8,968 nt of DNA from DATFLL01 sp035267785 (GTDB taxonomy: Bacteria > Pseudomonadota > Gammaproteobacteria > DATFLL01). The notes under the pieces were generated by a model that was not told where the DNA came from, made no database searches, and saw only the letters and a program-made list of their open reading frames with translations. A program made the translations under genes and the position numbers. Shown piece by piece: positions 1 to 5,979 of this stretch; position 1 is the first letter of the stretch, and each line of letters starts with the position of its first letter. The DNA lies in NCBI GenBank assembly GCA_035267785.1, contig DATFLL010000076.1:1-8968 (forward strand), written 5' to 3'.

Positions 1-1299
1 ACCGCGCAGGTGCGCGAGATGCTCAACGACAAGAACGAGGACGGCGAGTACAAGATCCCCTTCCTCATCGTCGCCGACGCCTTCCAGTCGGAGATGGTCG
101 CCTACGCCGACCTGGTGCTGCCCGATACCACGTATCTGGAACGCCACGACGCCATGTCCATGTTGGACCGGCCGATCTCCGAGTTCGACGGGCCGGTCGA
201 CTCGGTGCGCATCCCGGTCGTCCCGCCCAAGGGCGAGTGCAAGCCCTTCCAGGAAGTCCTCATCGAGATGGGCTCGCGTCTGAAGCTCCCCGCCTTCGTC
301 AAGGAGGACGGCTCGCGCAAGTACCGCGACTACCCGGATTTCATCGTCAATTACGAGACCGAGCCGGGCTCGGGCATCGGCTTTCTGGCCGGCTGGCGCG
401 GCAAGGGCGGCGAGAAATTCATGAAGGGCGAGCCCAACCCGAGCCAGTGGGAGATGTACGAGAAGAACAACTGCGTCTTCCACTACGAGCTGCCCAAGTC
501 ATACCAATATATGCGCAACTGGAACCGCGGCTACCTGCGCTGGGCGCAGGAACACCGCCTGACGCGCTACGCCGAGCCGATCAACTGCCACATCTACTCC
601 GAGGTGCTGCAGAAGTTCCGCTTGGCCGCCCAGGGCAAGCGCAAGGGCAAGCAGCCGCCGGCCGAGCTGCGCAAGCGCATCGAGACCCATTTCGATCCGC
701 TGCCGTTCTACTTCGAGCCGCTGGAGGCGCAGCTGACGGACAAGCACACCTATCCGCTGAACGCGATCACCCAGCGCCCGATGGCGATGTATCACTCCTG
801 GGATTCGCAAAACGCCTGGCTGCGCCAGATCCACGCGCATAACTACCTGTACGTGCACCCCTCGCTGGGCCGCAAGGGCGGCTTCGACGACGGCGACTGG
901 GTCTGGGTCGAGTCCATGCACGGCAAGGTGCGCTGCATGTGCCGCTTCTCCGAGGCGGTCGAGCCCGGCACGGTGTGGACCTGGAACGCCATCGGCAAGG
1001 CCAGCGGCGCCTGGAACCTGGACAAGGACGCCAACGAATCGAAAAAGGGCTTCCTGCTGAACCACGTCATTTCCGAGGAACTGCCCGCCAACGCCGACGG
1101 CGAGCACCTGTCCAACTCCGACCCCGTCACGGGACAGGCCGGCTGGTACGACGTGCGCGTGCGCGTCTACAAGGCCGATGCCGGGGAGCCGCAGGAGACT
1201 TCGCCGCAGTTCGAGCCCATGAAACACGTGCCCGGCACCGGGAAGCGCCGCAAGTGGCAGGCGTACTTCTCCGGTCTGCTCGGCGGGAAAGGAGAGTAA
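1..1299 (+). CDS. soeA: Sulfite dehydrogenase (SoeA-type) molybdopterin catalytic subunit, C-terminal part
   Basis: The gene is open at the left edge. Frame 1 runs from base 1 to TAA at 1297-1299, giving 432 residues, the C-terminal part of a protein whose family is usually over 900 residues. The fragment belongs to the DMSO-reductase family of cytoplasmic-facing molybdenum bis-MGD enzymes. Seen: the ADLVLPDTTYLERHD segment near window residue 36, and the C-terminal dinucleotide-binding domain from about residue 245, with the MYHSWDSQNAWLRQIH segment near residue 263. The N-terminal Fe-S motif and the Mo ligand lie outside the window. The following genes encode a four-cluster ferredoxin subunit and a DmsC-like (not NrfD-like) anchor. 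That order is the SoeABC arrangement, which oxidises sulfite to sulfate in the cytoplasm of sulfur oxidisers such as Allochromatium. Polysulfide, thiosulfate or DMSO reductase alpha subunits are the alternatives. Family assignment is very firm; the substrate is inferred from context and overall likeness. Confidence 0.85.
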   Translation, partial: TAQVREMLNDKNEDGEYKIPFLIVADAFQSEMVAYADLVLPDTTYLERHDAMSMLDRPISEFDGPVDSVRIPVVPPKGECKPFQEVLIEMGSRLKLPAFVKEDGSRKYRDYPDFIVNYETEPGSGIGFLAGWRGKGGEKFMKGEPNPSQWEMYEKNNCVFHYELPKSYQYMRNWNRGYLRWAQEHRLTRYAEPINCHIYSEVLQKFRLAAQGKRKGKQPPAELRKRIETHFDPLPFYFEPLEAQLTDKHTYPLNAITQRPMAMYHSWDSQNAWLRQIHAHNYLYVHPSLGRKGGFDDGDWVWVESMHGKVRCMCRFSEAVEPGTVWTWNAIGKASGAWNLDKDANESKKGFLLNHVISEELPANADGEHLSNSDPVTGQAGWYDVRVRVYKADAGEPQETSPQFEPMKHVPGTGKRRKWQAYFSGLLGGKGE

Positions 1300-1303
1300 C
1301 GCC

Positions 1304-2035
1304 ATGACCCAACTGGCCCTGGTAATCGATTTGAACGTCTGCGTGGGCTGTCACGCCTGCGTGACCAGCTGCAAGGAGTGGAATACCTCCGGCGCGGCCG
1401 GCTACATGTCCGACGACCGTCCCTACGGCCCGGACCCGACCGGCACGTTCTTCAACCGTGTGCAGACCTTCGAGGTCGGGGAGTTCCCGCATACCGAGAC
1501 GGTGCACTTCCCCAAGAGCTGCCTGCACTGCGAGGACGCCCCCTGCGTGCCGGTGTGCCCCACCGGCGCCAGCCATAAGCGCGAGAACGACGGCATCGTG
1601 CTGGTCGACTACGACAAGTGCATCGGCTGTAAGTACTGCTCCTGGGCCTGCCCCTACGGCGCGCGCGAGATCGACGAGCACCAGAAGGTGATGAAAAAGT
1701 GCACCCTGTGCGTCGATCGCATCTACGACGAGTCGCTGCCCAAGGCCGAGCGCAAGCCGGCCTGCGTCATGGCCTGTCCAACCAGCGCGCGCCTGTTCGG
1801 CGACGTCCACGACCCCGAATCCGAGGTCTCGGTGGCCATCCGCGAGGAAGGCGGTTACCAGCTGATGCCCGAGTGGGGCACCAAGCCGGCCAACCACTAC
1901 CTGCCGCGACGCAAGACGCGCATGACCATCCACGAGGACGAGCTGGTGCGCGCCGACAACCCGCTCAAGAAAGAGCAGCGCGGCCCGAGCGCACCGATCA
2001 CCGAGCCGACGCTCGATGACTCGACGAGTTGGTAA
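1304..2035 (+). CDS. soeB: Sulfite dehydrogenase iron-sulfur subunit SoeB, four [4Fe-4S] clusters
   Basis: Electron-transfer subunit (243 aa) that carries electrons from the molybdenum subunit to the membrane anchor. All sixteen cluster cysteines are visible: C13/16/19/23, C73/76/81/85, C106/109/112/116 and C133/136/154/158. This is the DmsB/PsrB/SoeB pattern, with no Cys replaced, so four [4Fe-4S] clusters are expected. There is no signal peptide, which fits a cytoplasmic enzyme. The start ATG at 1304 is 4 nt after the soeA stop, with AAGGAG at 1289-1294 as ribosome binding site, so translation is probably coupled to soeA. The charged tail after residue 200 is typical of subunits that contact a membrane anchor. 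The stop codon TAA (2033-2035) lies inside a perfect 13-bp inverted repeat. Family certain; the Soe label rests on the operon. Confidence 0.9.
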   Translation: MTQLALVIDLNVCVGCHACVTSCKEWNTSGAAGYMSDDRPYGPDPTGTFFNRVQTFEVGEFPHTETVHFPKSCLHCEDAPCVPVCPTGASHKRENDGIVLVDYDKCIGCKYCSWACPYGAREIDEHQKVMKKCTLCVDRIYDESLPKAERKPACVMACPTSARLFGDVHDPESEVSVAIREEGGYQLMPEWGTKPANHYLPRRKTRMTIHEDELVRADNPLKKEQRGPSAPITEPTLDDSTSW

Positions 2036-2056
2036 TCGCCATCGGCGATTACCAAC
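2028..2056 (+). repeat. Perfect 13-bp inverted repeat overlapping the soeB stop codon
   Basis: Left arm 2028-2040 (GTTGGTAATCGCC), 3-nt loop ATC, right arm 2044-2056 (GGCGATTACCAAC); all 13 pairs match. The left arm contains the last soeB codon (TGG, Trp) and the stop TAA. No T-run follows, so it is not a standard intrinsic terminator. It may stabilise the 3' end of soeAB mRNA or attenuate transcription into soeC. The right arm ends exactly where the CAGTNNN repeat array begins. Confidence 0.8.
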
Positions 2057-2090
2057 AGTTGGCAGTTTGCAGTCGTCAGTTGGCAGAAAG
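2056..2090 (+). repeat. 7-bp-period repeat array (CAGTNNN), left copy
   Basis: CAGT occurs at 2056, 2063, 2070 and 2077, and CAGA at 2084: five units exactly 7 bp apart. The four leading bases are constant and the other three vary (TGG, TTG, CGT, TGG, AAG). The matching array on the opposite strand lies at 2191-2215, and one stray unit (GTTGGCAGTTT) is at 2153-2163. The segment is AT-richer than the neighbouring genes. It has no coding sense and is not a CRISPR array, since the spacing is far too short. Confidence 0.75.
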
Positions 2091-2190
2091 AGTGAAGAAA
2101 GACTGGTGATTGTTAGTCGACAAAGGTCAGAACGCGTAGAGTAAATAAGAGAGTTGGCAGTTTAAAAGATGGAGCGAGCGGCGCTTTCTT

Positions 2191-2215
2191 TCTGACGACT
2201 GCCAACTGCAAACTG
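2191..2215 (-). repeat. 7-bp-period repeat array (CAGTNNN), right inverted copy
   Basis: On the plus strand ACTG occurs at 2198, 2205 and 2212, preceded by TCTG at 2191, again spaced exactly 7 bp. Read on the minus strand it is CAGTTTG, CAGTTGG, CAGTCGT, CAGAAAG: the same unit types as the left array in a different order. The two arrays could pair to fold the whole soeB-soeC gap. The last ACTG shares its final G with the soeC ribosome binding site. Confidence 0.75.
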
Positions 2216-2219
2216 AGGA
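2215..2219 (+). promoter_or_regulatory. Ribosome binding site of soeC
   Basis: GAGGA lies 8 nt before the ATG at 2228. It decides between that ATG and the in-frame TTG just before it (2225), which would be too close. The site abuts the right repeat array, so folding of the two arrays could hide it. Confidence 0.65.
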
Positions 2220-2227
2220 CTTAATTG

Positions 2228-3205
2228 ATGCATCCCGCCTTTTCCGTGATTTTTCTCACCACGCTGATCGGCGTCGGTCAGGGCATGTTCCTGGCCCTGT
2301 TCACCGGTCAGAGCTACGCCGCCGTGGAGCTGCTGCCCGCTCAGGACAGCGCCGCCTTCTACGGTCTGGGCAGCGCGCTGGCACTGCTGTTCCTGCTGGC
2401 CGGTCTCGCCGCCTCGGTCTTGCACCTCGGCCGCCCCGAGCGCGGTTGGCGTGCGGCCGCACGCTGGCGCACCTCGTGGCTGTCGCGCGAGGTGCTGGTC
2501 CTGCCGGCAACCATGGCCATCATCTTCGTCTATGGTGTCATGCACTACATGGGCTGGGACATGGTACTGCTGCAAAACGCCGCGGGCGCAACGCTGAGCC
2601 TGAGCCTGGCGGTAGGCACGGTCGGCGTGGTGGCGACCTTCGCGCTGTTCGTGTGCACGGGGATGATCTACGCCTGCATCAAGTTTCTGCAGGAATGGGC
2701 CAGCCCGCTGACGGTGATCAACTACACGCTGCTGGGCACGGCCTCCGGTTTTACCCTGGCCACGGCGTTTTCCGCCTACAGCGCCCCGGCGCTGATGGAA
2801 TTCTACGGTCTGTGGGCGATCATCATTACGGCCGCGGCCTTCGTTACCCGCGGTGCCTCGCTGATCCGAAACGCCCGCATCAAGCACAAGTCCTCGCTGC
2901 AGACGGCGATCGGTGTGCGCCATACGCGGATCCAGCAAAAGGCCCAGGGTCAGATGGGCGGCTCGTTCAACACCCGGGAGTTCTTCCACGGCAAGTCGGC
3001 CGCCTTCCTAAAGTCGATCAAGTGGATCTTCCTGGTGCTGGTGTTCCCGGTGCCGATCGCGTTGCTCTGGGCGGGTATTGCCGAAGGCTCCGTGCCCGCG
3101 CTCATTGCCGCCTTCATCGTCCAGTACATCGGGCTGGTGGCCGAGCGCTGGTTCTTCTTCGCCCAGTCCAACCACCCGCAGAACCTGTACTACCAGACAA
3201 TCTGA
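2228..3205 (+). CDS. soeC: Sulfite dehydrogenase membrane anchor SoeC (DmsC-like)
   Basis: Integral membrane subunit (325 aa) that anchors the enzyme and passes electrons to the quinone pool. About eight hydrophobic helices are visible, near residues 6-26, 44-64, 87-107, 127-150, 162-183, 190-207, 265-285 and 290-308. The HLGRPERGWRA segment (66-76) and the following SRE (86-88) are hallmarks of the DmsC family. NrfD-type anchors of polysulfide or tetrathionate reductases look different, and this is the main argument for Soe over Psr/Phs. The polar 210-262 loop is likely cytoplasmic. The chosen start is ATG 2228. Unlike the 4-nt soeA-soeB junction, soeC is separated from soeB by 192 bp of repeats with no evident promoter, so co-transcription is likely but its level may differ. 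A strong terminator follows. Confidence 0.88.
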   Translation: MHPAFSVIFLTTLIGVGQGMFLALFTGQSYAAVELLPAQDSAAFYGLGSALALLFLLAGLAASVLHLGRPERGWRAAARWRTSWLSREVLVLPATMAIIFVYGVMHYMGWDMVLLQNAAGATLSLSLAVGTVGVVATFALFVCTGMIYACIKFLQEWASPLTVINYTLLGTASGFTLATAFSAYSAPALMEFYGLWAIIITAAAFVTRGASLIRNARIKHKSSLQTAIGVRHTRIQQKAQGQMGGSFNTREFFHGKSAAFLKSIKWIFLVLVFPVPIALLWAGIAEGSVPALIAAFIVQYIGLVAERWFFFAQSNHPQNLYYQTI

Positions 3206-3228
3206 CACACGGTTCCGCAACCCGAACG

Positions 3229-3260
3229 AAAAAAGCGCACCCGAAGGTGCGCTTTTTTTT
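3229..3260. terminator. Bidirectional intrinsic terminator between soeC and the convergent DUF2249-hemerythrin gene
   Basis: Stem GCGCACC (3235-3241), loop CGAA, stem GGTGCGC (3246-3252), followed by eight T (3253-3260) and preceded by six A (3229-3234). It therefore works in both directions. It lies 24 nt after the soeC stop and about 30 nt past the stop of the minus-strand gene, which fits two convergent transcripts. Confidence 0.93.
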
Positions 3261-3288
3261 CGCCCGCGATACTGTCGCCGCGGCCGGC

Positions 3289-4074
3289 TCAGGCCGCCGG
3301 AGGTTCGCTCATCAGGCCCAGGCTGGCGTCGTCGTCGCCGGCCAGGATGCCCTGGACGCGCTTGACCACCTGTTCCTCAGCGCCGGGCGGTGCGTGGCGT
3401 ATGGCAATGCCCCAATTCGGAAAGAGGTTGAGCTCCTCTCGCGCCTCGTGCTTGGCGAGCTGGCCCGATAGCAGGGCGAACAGCGGCGCGACCTCCTCGG
3501 CCGCGGGCAGCCCCGCTTCGAACTGCGCCTCCAGGAGCTCGACCTGGGCCAGCAGCTCCTCGTGCTCGCTCAGCATGATGGACGTGGGATCGCCCCCCTG
3601 CGGGTCGCGCGGGGCCACGAAGGCCGGGGCCAGGACGTCGTTTTCCACATGCAGATGACGGCGCAGACCGATGCTGAAGGCCTGCAGGCGCCGGGCCGCG
3701 CGCTCGAGATCGCCCTCGTTGGTCGCGTGCAGGGCCTCGCCGAACAGGCGGTCCAGGCGCAGATGATCGCGCTCCAGCACATCGACCAGCGACTTGGCCG
3801 GCACGTCGTCGCGGTGGCGAATCTCGACCCGCCACAGCGGCGGGCCGGTCTCGACGACTTCCCAGTGAATTTCGTGGCGCAGCTGATGGCTGACGCTCTC
3901 CATGAGCAGCGTCGGCTCCTGCTCGGCCAACACCTCGCGCAGCTCGCCGCGGCGGATGTCGCGCAGCTGATAATAGGCATAGGTATGCGCGGGAACGTTC
4001 CCGCGTTCGCGCAGGTCGATCGGCCCCTCAGATGGGACCACCGCCAAGGCTTCCGACCCGAACTCGGTGCTCAT
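3289..4074 (-). CDS. DUF2249 domain fused to a hemerythrin-like (HHE) domain
   Basis: A 261-aa cytoplasmic protein. Residues about 18-87 resemble DUF2249 (TusA-like fold), ending in the typical W-x-x-x-x-x-GPPLWRVEI pattern (71-85). Residues about 95-220 form a hemerythrin cation-binding four-helix bundle with likely di-iron ligands H104, H140/H142, E144, H171, H209 and E213/E214. Hemerythrin-like proteins bind O2 or NO, or repair iron centres (the YtfE/Ric type); DUF2249 proteins often sit beside NO-reduction genes. The start is set at ATG 4074 because GAGAGG lies 8 nt upstream of it; ATG 4080 and GTG 4083 would leave no room for a binding site. A perfect DNR/FNR box lies about 180 bp upstream, beyond the terminator of dnr. 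The exact role (NO sensing, scavenging or repair) is inferred from domain and context; the fused architecture is seen directly. Confidence 0.82.
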   Translation of the reverse strand: MSTEFGSEALAVVPSEGPIDLRERGNVPAHTYAYYQLRDIRRGELREVLAEQEPTLLMESVSHQLRHEIHWEVVETGPPLWRVEIRHRDDVPAKSLVDVLERDHLRLDRLFGEALHATNEGDLERAARRLQAFSIGLRRHLHVENDVLAPAFVAPRDPQGGDPTSIMLSEHEELLAQVELLEAQFEAGLPAAEEVAPLFALLSGQLAKHEAREELNLFPNWGIAIRHAPPGAEEQVVKRVQGILAGDDDASLGLMSEPPAA

Positions 4075-4118
4075 TGTCATCACCTCTCATGATCATTGCC
4101 CGGGAGCCCCACCTCCTT

Positions 4119-4145
4119 CAATTCCACATTAACATGACGGAATTG
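4119..4145. repeat. Short inverted repeat in the leader of the DUF2249-hemerythrin gene
   Basis: CAATTCC (4119-4125) and GGAATTG (4139-4145) are a perfect 7-bp inverted repeat with a 13-nt spacer. It lies in the probable untranslated leader of the minus-strand gene, about 45 bp before its start. It could be an RNA hairpin or an operator half-site pair; chance cannot be excluded. Confidence 0.35.
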
Positions 4146-4222
4146 GGCTCGGATTATTCCCGCCGTTCCCGTGGCCGGGCCCACCAGGGCCCCGCTCCGT
4201 CAGCTATTCGGGATTGCGCAGT

Positions 4223-4265
4223 ACTTTACCCCGACTCGAAACACCCGGGCCTTGACGCAGGTCAA
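4223..4265 (-). promoter_or_regulatory. DNR/FNR-type box and -10 element driving the DUF2249-hemerythrin gene
   Basis: TTGACGCAGGTCAA at 4252-4265 is a perfect TTGAC-N4-GTCAA palindrome, the recognition form of FNR/DNR regulators. On the minus strand a TAAAGT -10-like hexamer (4223-4228) follows after 23 bp, close to the 22 bp expected when such a box is centred at -41.5 (class II activation). This predicts a start of transcription near 4217 and a leader of about 140 nt. No plus-strand gene is placed to use the site. Confidence 0.72.
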
Positions 4266-4293
4266 TATCACATAAGGAAGATGGGGAAATAAG

Positions 4294-4315
4294 CCGGGGC
4301 CGGACTCGGCCCCGG
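4294..4315 (-). terminator. Hairpin terminator after the dnr-like gene
   Basis: A perfect 9-bp stem, CCGGGGCCG (4294-4302) with CGGCCCCGG (4307-4315) and loop GACT, lies directly after the regulator's stop codon. On the minus strand it is followed by CTTATTTCC, a short T-rich tail. It separates dnr from the promoter of the next minus-strand gene. The weak T-tract lowers confidence. Confidence 0.65.
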
Positions 4316-4316
4316 T

Positions 4317-5033
4317 TCAGCCCGGTGAGTCCGGCAGCTCGATCAAGCGGCGCAGGGCCGGGATATCCCGCAGCAGGACCCGATTGCCTTCCACCTCGAT
4401 GAGCCCGTCCCGGCTCAAGCGGGCCAGGATGCGCGAGAAGGTCTCGGGCTGGATGGACAGGCGCGAGGCGATGACGCTCTTGGCGGTGGTCAGCTGCACA
4501 TCGGGCGAGGTGACCACCTCCTCGGGCAGCTCCTGGAGCAGGTAGGCCACCAGGCGGTAGGTCGCGTTGTGCAGCGTAAGGCGGTCTATCTCGTTGATTT
4601 GCTTGTGCAAACGCATGCTCATGCCGGCCATCAGCCTGAAACAGGATTCGACCGAATCACGCAGCAGCGCCTTATACACCTCGTTGTCGAAGCTGAACAG
4701 CTCGGTGGTCTCCACGGCCTCGGCGTGCACCGGATACCCGTTGGCGGCCATGAACATCAGGGCCTCGGCGAAGCTCTGCCCGGGCGCGATGAGCTCGATG
4801 ATCTTCTCGTGACCCTCCGGGGAGAGGCGGTAGAGCTTGATCAGGCCGCGGCGCACAACGAAGAAGTGCCTGGCCGGGTCGCCCTGCTCGAACAGGCGCT
4901 CGCCCTTGTCCAAATCGATCAGGCGCATCTCGCGCACGACCTGGGCGAGCTGGGCATTGTCCAACTCGCTGAACAAATACGCGCGGCGGAGCTCGTCTGT
5001 GAAATCGGTGCGGCTGTCCAAGTCGTGTTCCAT
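4317..5033 (-). CDS. dnr: Crp/Fnr-family regulator, DNR (NO-responsive) type
   Basis: A 238-aa activator. Residues about 20-135 form the cyclic-nucleotide-like sensor barrel, with LDKGERLFEQGDPA (41-54) and FAEALMFM (88-95) as in Pseudomonas DNR. A long dimer helix follows (about 130-155), then a C-terminal winged helix. SIQPETFSRILARL (193-206) carries the E-x-x-S-R recognition residues that read TTGA half-sites. Only one cysteine (C131) is present and the N-terminal FNR cysteine cluster is missing, so it is not an oxygen-sensing FNR/ANR; DNR proteins are heme-dependent NO sensors. It starts at ATG 5033 with GGGGA just upstream. It is divergent from the four-gene operon and shares a DNR box with it. 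Two boxes of its own class within about 850 bp suggest it controls both neighbours. Naming it dnr rests on recalled similarity. Confidence 0.87.
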   Translation of the reverse strand: MEHDLDSRTDFTDELRRAYLFSELDNAQLAQVVREMRLIDLDKGERLFEQGDPARHFFVVRRGLIKLYRLSPEGHEKIIELIAPGQSFAEALMFMAANGYPVHAEAVETTELFSFDNEVYKALLRDSVESCFRLMAGMSMRLHKQINEIDRLTLHNATYRLVAYLLQELPEEVVTSPDVQLTTAKSVIASRLSIQPETFSRILARLSRDGLIEVEGNRVLLRDIPALRRLIELPDSPG

Positions 5034-5058
5034 TAATCCCCAGTGTTTTGCTAAGGCA

Positions 5059-5101
5059 TTGACCTACATCAAGGCTGAAACTATCGTCCGGCCGTTACAG
5101 T
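5059..5101 (+). promoter_or_regulatory. DNR/FNR-type box and -10 element of the four-gene operon
   Basis: TTGACCTACATCAA (5059-5072) matches TTGAC/T-N4-A/GTCAA. TACAGT (5096-5101) follows after 23 bp, the same spacing as at the other box in this window. This is class II activator geometry, giving a transcript start near 5107 and a short leader that holds AAGGAGG (5109-5115), 8 nt before the ATG at 5124. In the other direction the box ends only 25 bp from the dnr start and would overlap a -35 region, so binding there is more likely to repress dnr than to activate it. Confidence 0.72.
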
Positions 5102-5123
5102 CCCAAACAAGGAGGCCGAATCG

Positions 5124-5519
5124 ATGCACACGCGAAACAGACTGTTCATCACGCTGAGCCTGGCCTACGCCCTGCTGGGTGGGCTGGTCGGTATTGTATG
5201 GCTGATCGACCCCGCGGCGATACCCGGCAACGTGGCCCGCCTGCACGGGCACATCATGCTGCTCGGTTTCATCGCGATGATGATTTACGGGGTGGGGCTG
5301 CACGTGCTGCCCCGTTTCTCGGGCCGGCCGCTTTTCTCGGAGCGCCTGGCCAACTGGCAGCTGTACGTCGCCAATTTGGGGCTGTGGGTCATGGTGGGCG
5401 GCTGGCTCGGCCTGCACAATGCGGTCATCGCGGTCGGCGGCGCTCTGTCCTGGGCGGCCATCGCCATGTTCAGCACCAACATCCTCATGACCGTCCGCCA
5501 CTACGGACCGAAAGGATAG
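5124..5519 (+). CDS. Small four-helix membrane protein, heme-copper oxidase subunit I / NnrS-like module
   Basis: A 131-aa protein with four predicted helices near 9-29, 43-63, 80-97 and 99-122; positive charges in the 64-76 loop place both termini in the cytoplasm. The HGHIMLLGF segment (41-49), the H60 and LPRFSGRPLFS segment (60-72) and H98 resemble the GH...GF / RPVYS parts of cbb3-oxidase subunit I and the H-x-x-x-M-x-x-GF / GR motifs of NnrS. It is far shorter than either family (12 or more helices), and no fragmentation is seen: the start has a strong AAGGAGG site and the next gene begins 3 nt after its stop. The conserved His residues could bind heme or copper. Residues 43-110 align without large gaps to the membrane part of the fourth gene (offset 93), so the two are paralogous and may pair. 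Function unknown; a membrane redox or NO-handling role is inferred. Confidence 0.75.
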   Translation: MHTRNRLFITLSLAYALLGGLVGIVWLIDPAAIPGNVARLHGHIMLLGFIAMMIYGVGLHVLPRFSGRPLFSERLANWQLYVANLGLWVMVGGWLGLHNAVIAVGGALSWAAIAMFSTNILMTVRHYGPKG

Positions 5520-5522
5520 ACC

Positions 5523-5969
5523 ATGTCCGAATACCGCGGCTGCGAGCTGCCCGAAGACCTGCTCTACGACCTGGACTACGTGTGGGTGCGCCCGGAGGGC
5601 GATGGCACCTACACCCTGGGCATCACCGACCCGGCCCAGACCATGGCCGGGCGCGTGCAGTACATCTTTTTCAAAAAGCCCGGCACACACCGCCCGGCCG
5701 GCAAGTCGGTGGCGCGCCTGGAGTCGGGCAAGTGGGCCGGGGGCATCCCCGCCCCCTTCGATGGCACCATCGAGCGCGTGAACCCGGCCGTGGAGGAAAA
5801 CCCCGGCTTCGTCAACGTCGACCCCTATCACGATGCGTGGCTGGTGGTCATGCGCCCCGACGACCCGGACAAGGCGCTGGAGCGTCTGCACACCGGCGCG
5901 GAGGTCCAGAACCAGCTGCAGGCCTGGATCGACCGCTACGACGTACAGTGCATGCGCTGCGCCGACTAG
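5523..5969 (+). CDS. GcvH-like lipoyl-carrier protein with a C-terminal CxxC
   Basis: A 148-aa cytoplasmic protein with a glycine-cleavage-H-like lipoyl fold: LGITDPAQ (32-39) corresponds to the VGITDYAQ motif of GcvH, and ESGK (67-70), in the place of ESVK, keeps the lysine K70 that carries lipoate. The VNVDPYHDAWL segment (97-107) is also typical. No P-, T- or L-protein gene is nearby, so glycine cleavage is unlikely to be its job. Sulfur oxidisers have GcvH-like LbpA proteins that serve the sHdr pathway, but no hdr or lipoate-ligase gene is in the window. Odd: it ends in CMRC (C143, C146), a CxxC not expected in GcvH, and has another Cys at position 7. ATG 5523 is preceded by AAAGGA. It is tightly packed in the operon, with 3 nt before it and 10 nt after it. 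Fold confident; role (a dithiol electron or group carrier) inferred. Confidence 0.83.
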   Translation: MSEYRGCELPEDLLYDLDYVWVRPEGDGTYTLGITDPAQTMAGRVQYIFFKKPGTHRPAGKSVARLESGKWAGGIPAPFDGTIERVNPAVEENPGFVNVDPYHDAWLVVMRPDDPDKALERLHTGAEVQNQLQAWIDRYDVQCMRCAD

Positions 5970-5979
5970 GAGACCCACC

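Noticed and set aside
2056..2215. CRISPR array
   Set aside because: The repeat step is 7 bp with 4 constant bases; there are no repeat-spacer units of CRISPR size and no cas genes.
2162..2989. Minus-strand open frame opposite soeC
   Set aside because: Low-complexity Gln/Arg/Gly-rich translation typical of antisense to a high-GC membrane protein gene; soeC is unmistakable.
1..3205. Polysulfide, thiosulfate or tetrathionate reductase
   Set aside because: The membrane subunit is DmsC-like rather than NrfD-like and the catalytic C-terminal part reads as SoeA; DMSO reductase itself is less likely in this sulfur-oxidiser context, though substrate cannot be proved from sequence.
4032..4292. Plus-strand open frame of 86 codons across the DUF2249-hemerythrin start and the upstream gap
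   Set aside because: It overlaps a real minus-strand start, a DNR box and a -10 element, has no ribosome binding site and shows no family features.
4317..5033. Oxygen-sensing FNR/ANR regulator
   Set aside because: The N-terminal cysteine cluster is missing (one Cys in the whole protein) and the sequence follows DNR in sensor and recognition-helix regions.
5124..5519. Decayed fragment of a full-length cbb3 oxidase or NnrS gene
   Set aside because: It has a strong ribosome binding site, complete helices, normal charge topology and a paralogue in the same operon, so it looks like an intact short protein.
5523..5969. Ordinary glycine cleavage H protein
   Set aside because: No gcvT, gcvP or lpd is near, the neighbours are redox membrane proteins, and a C-terminal CxxC is unusual for GcvH.
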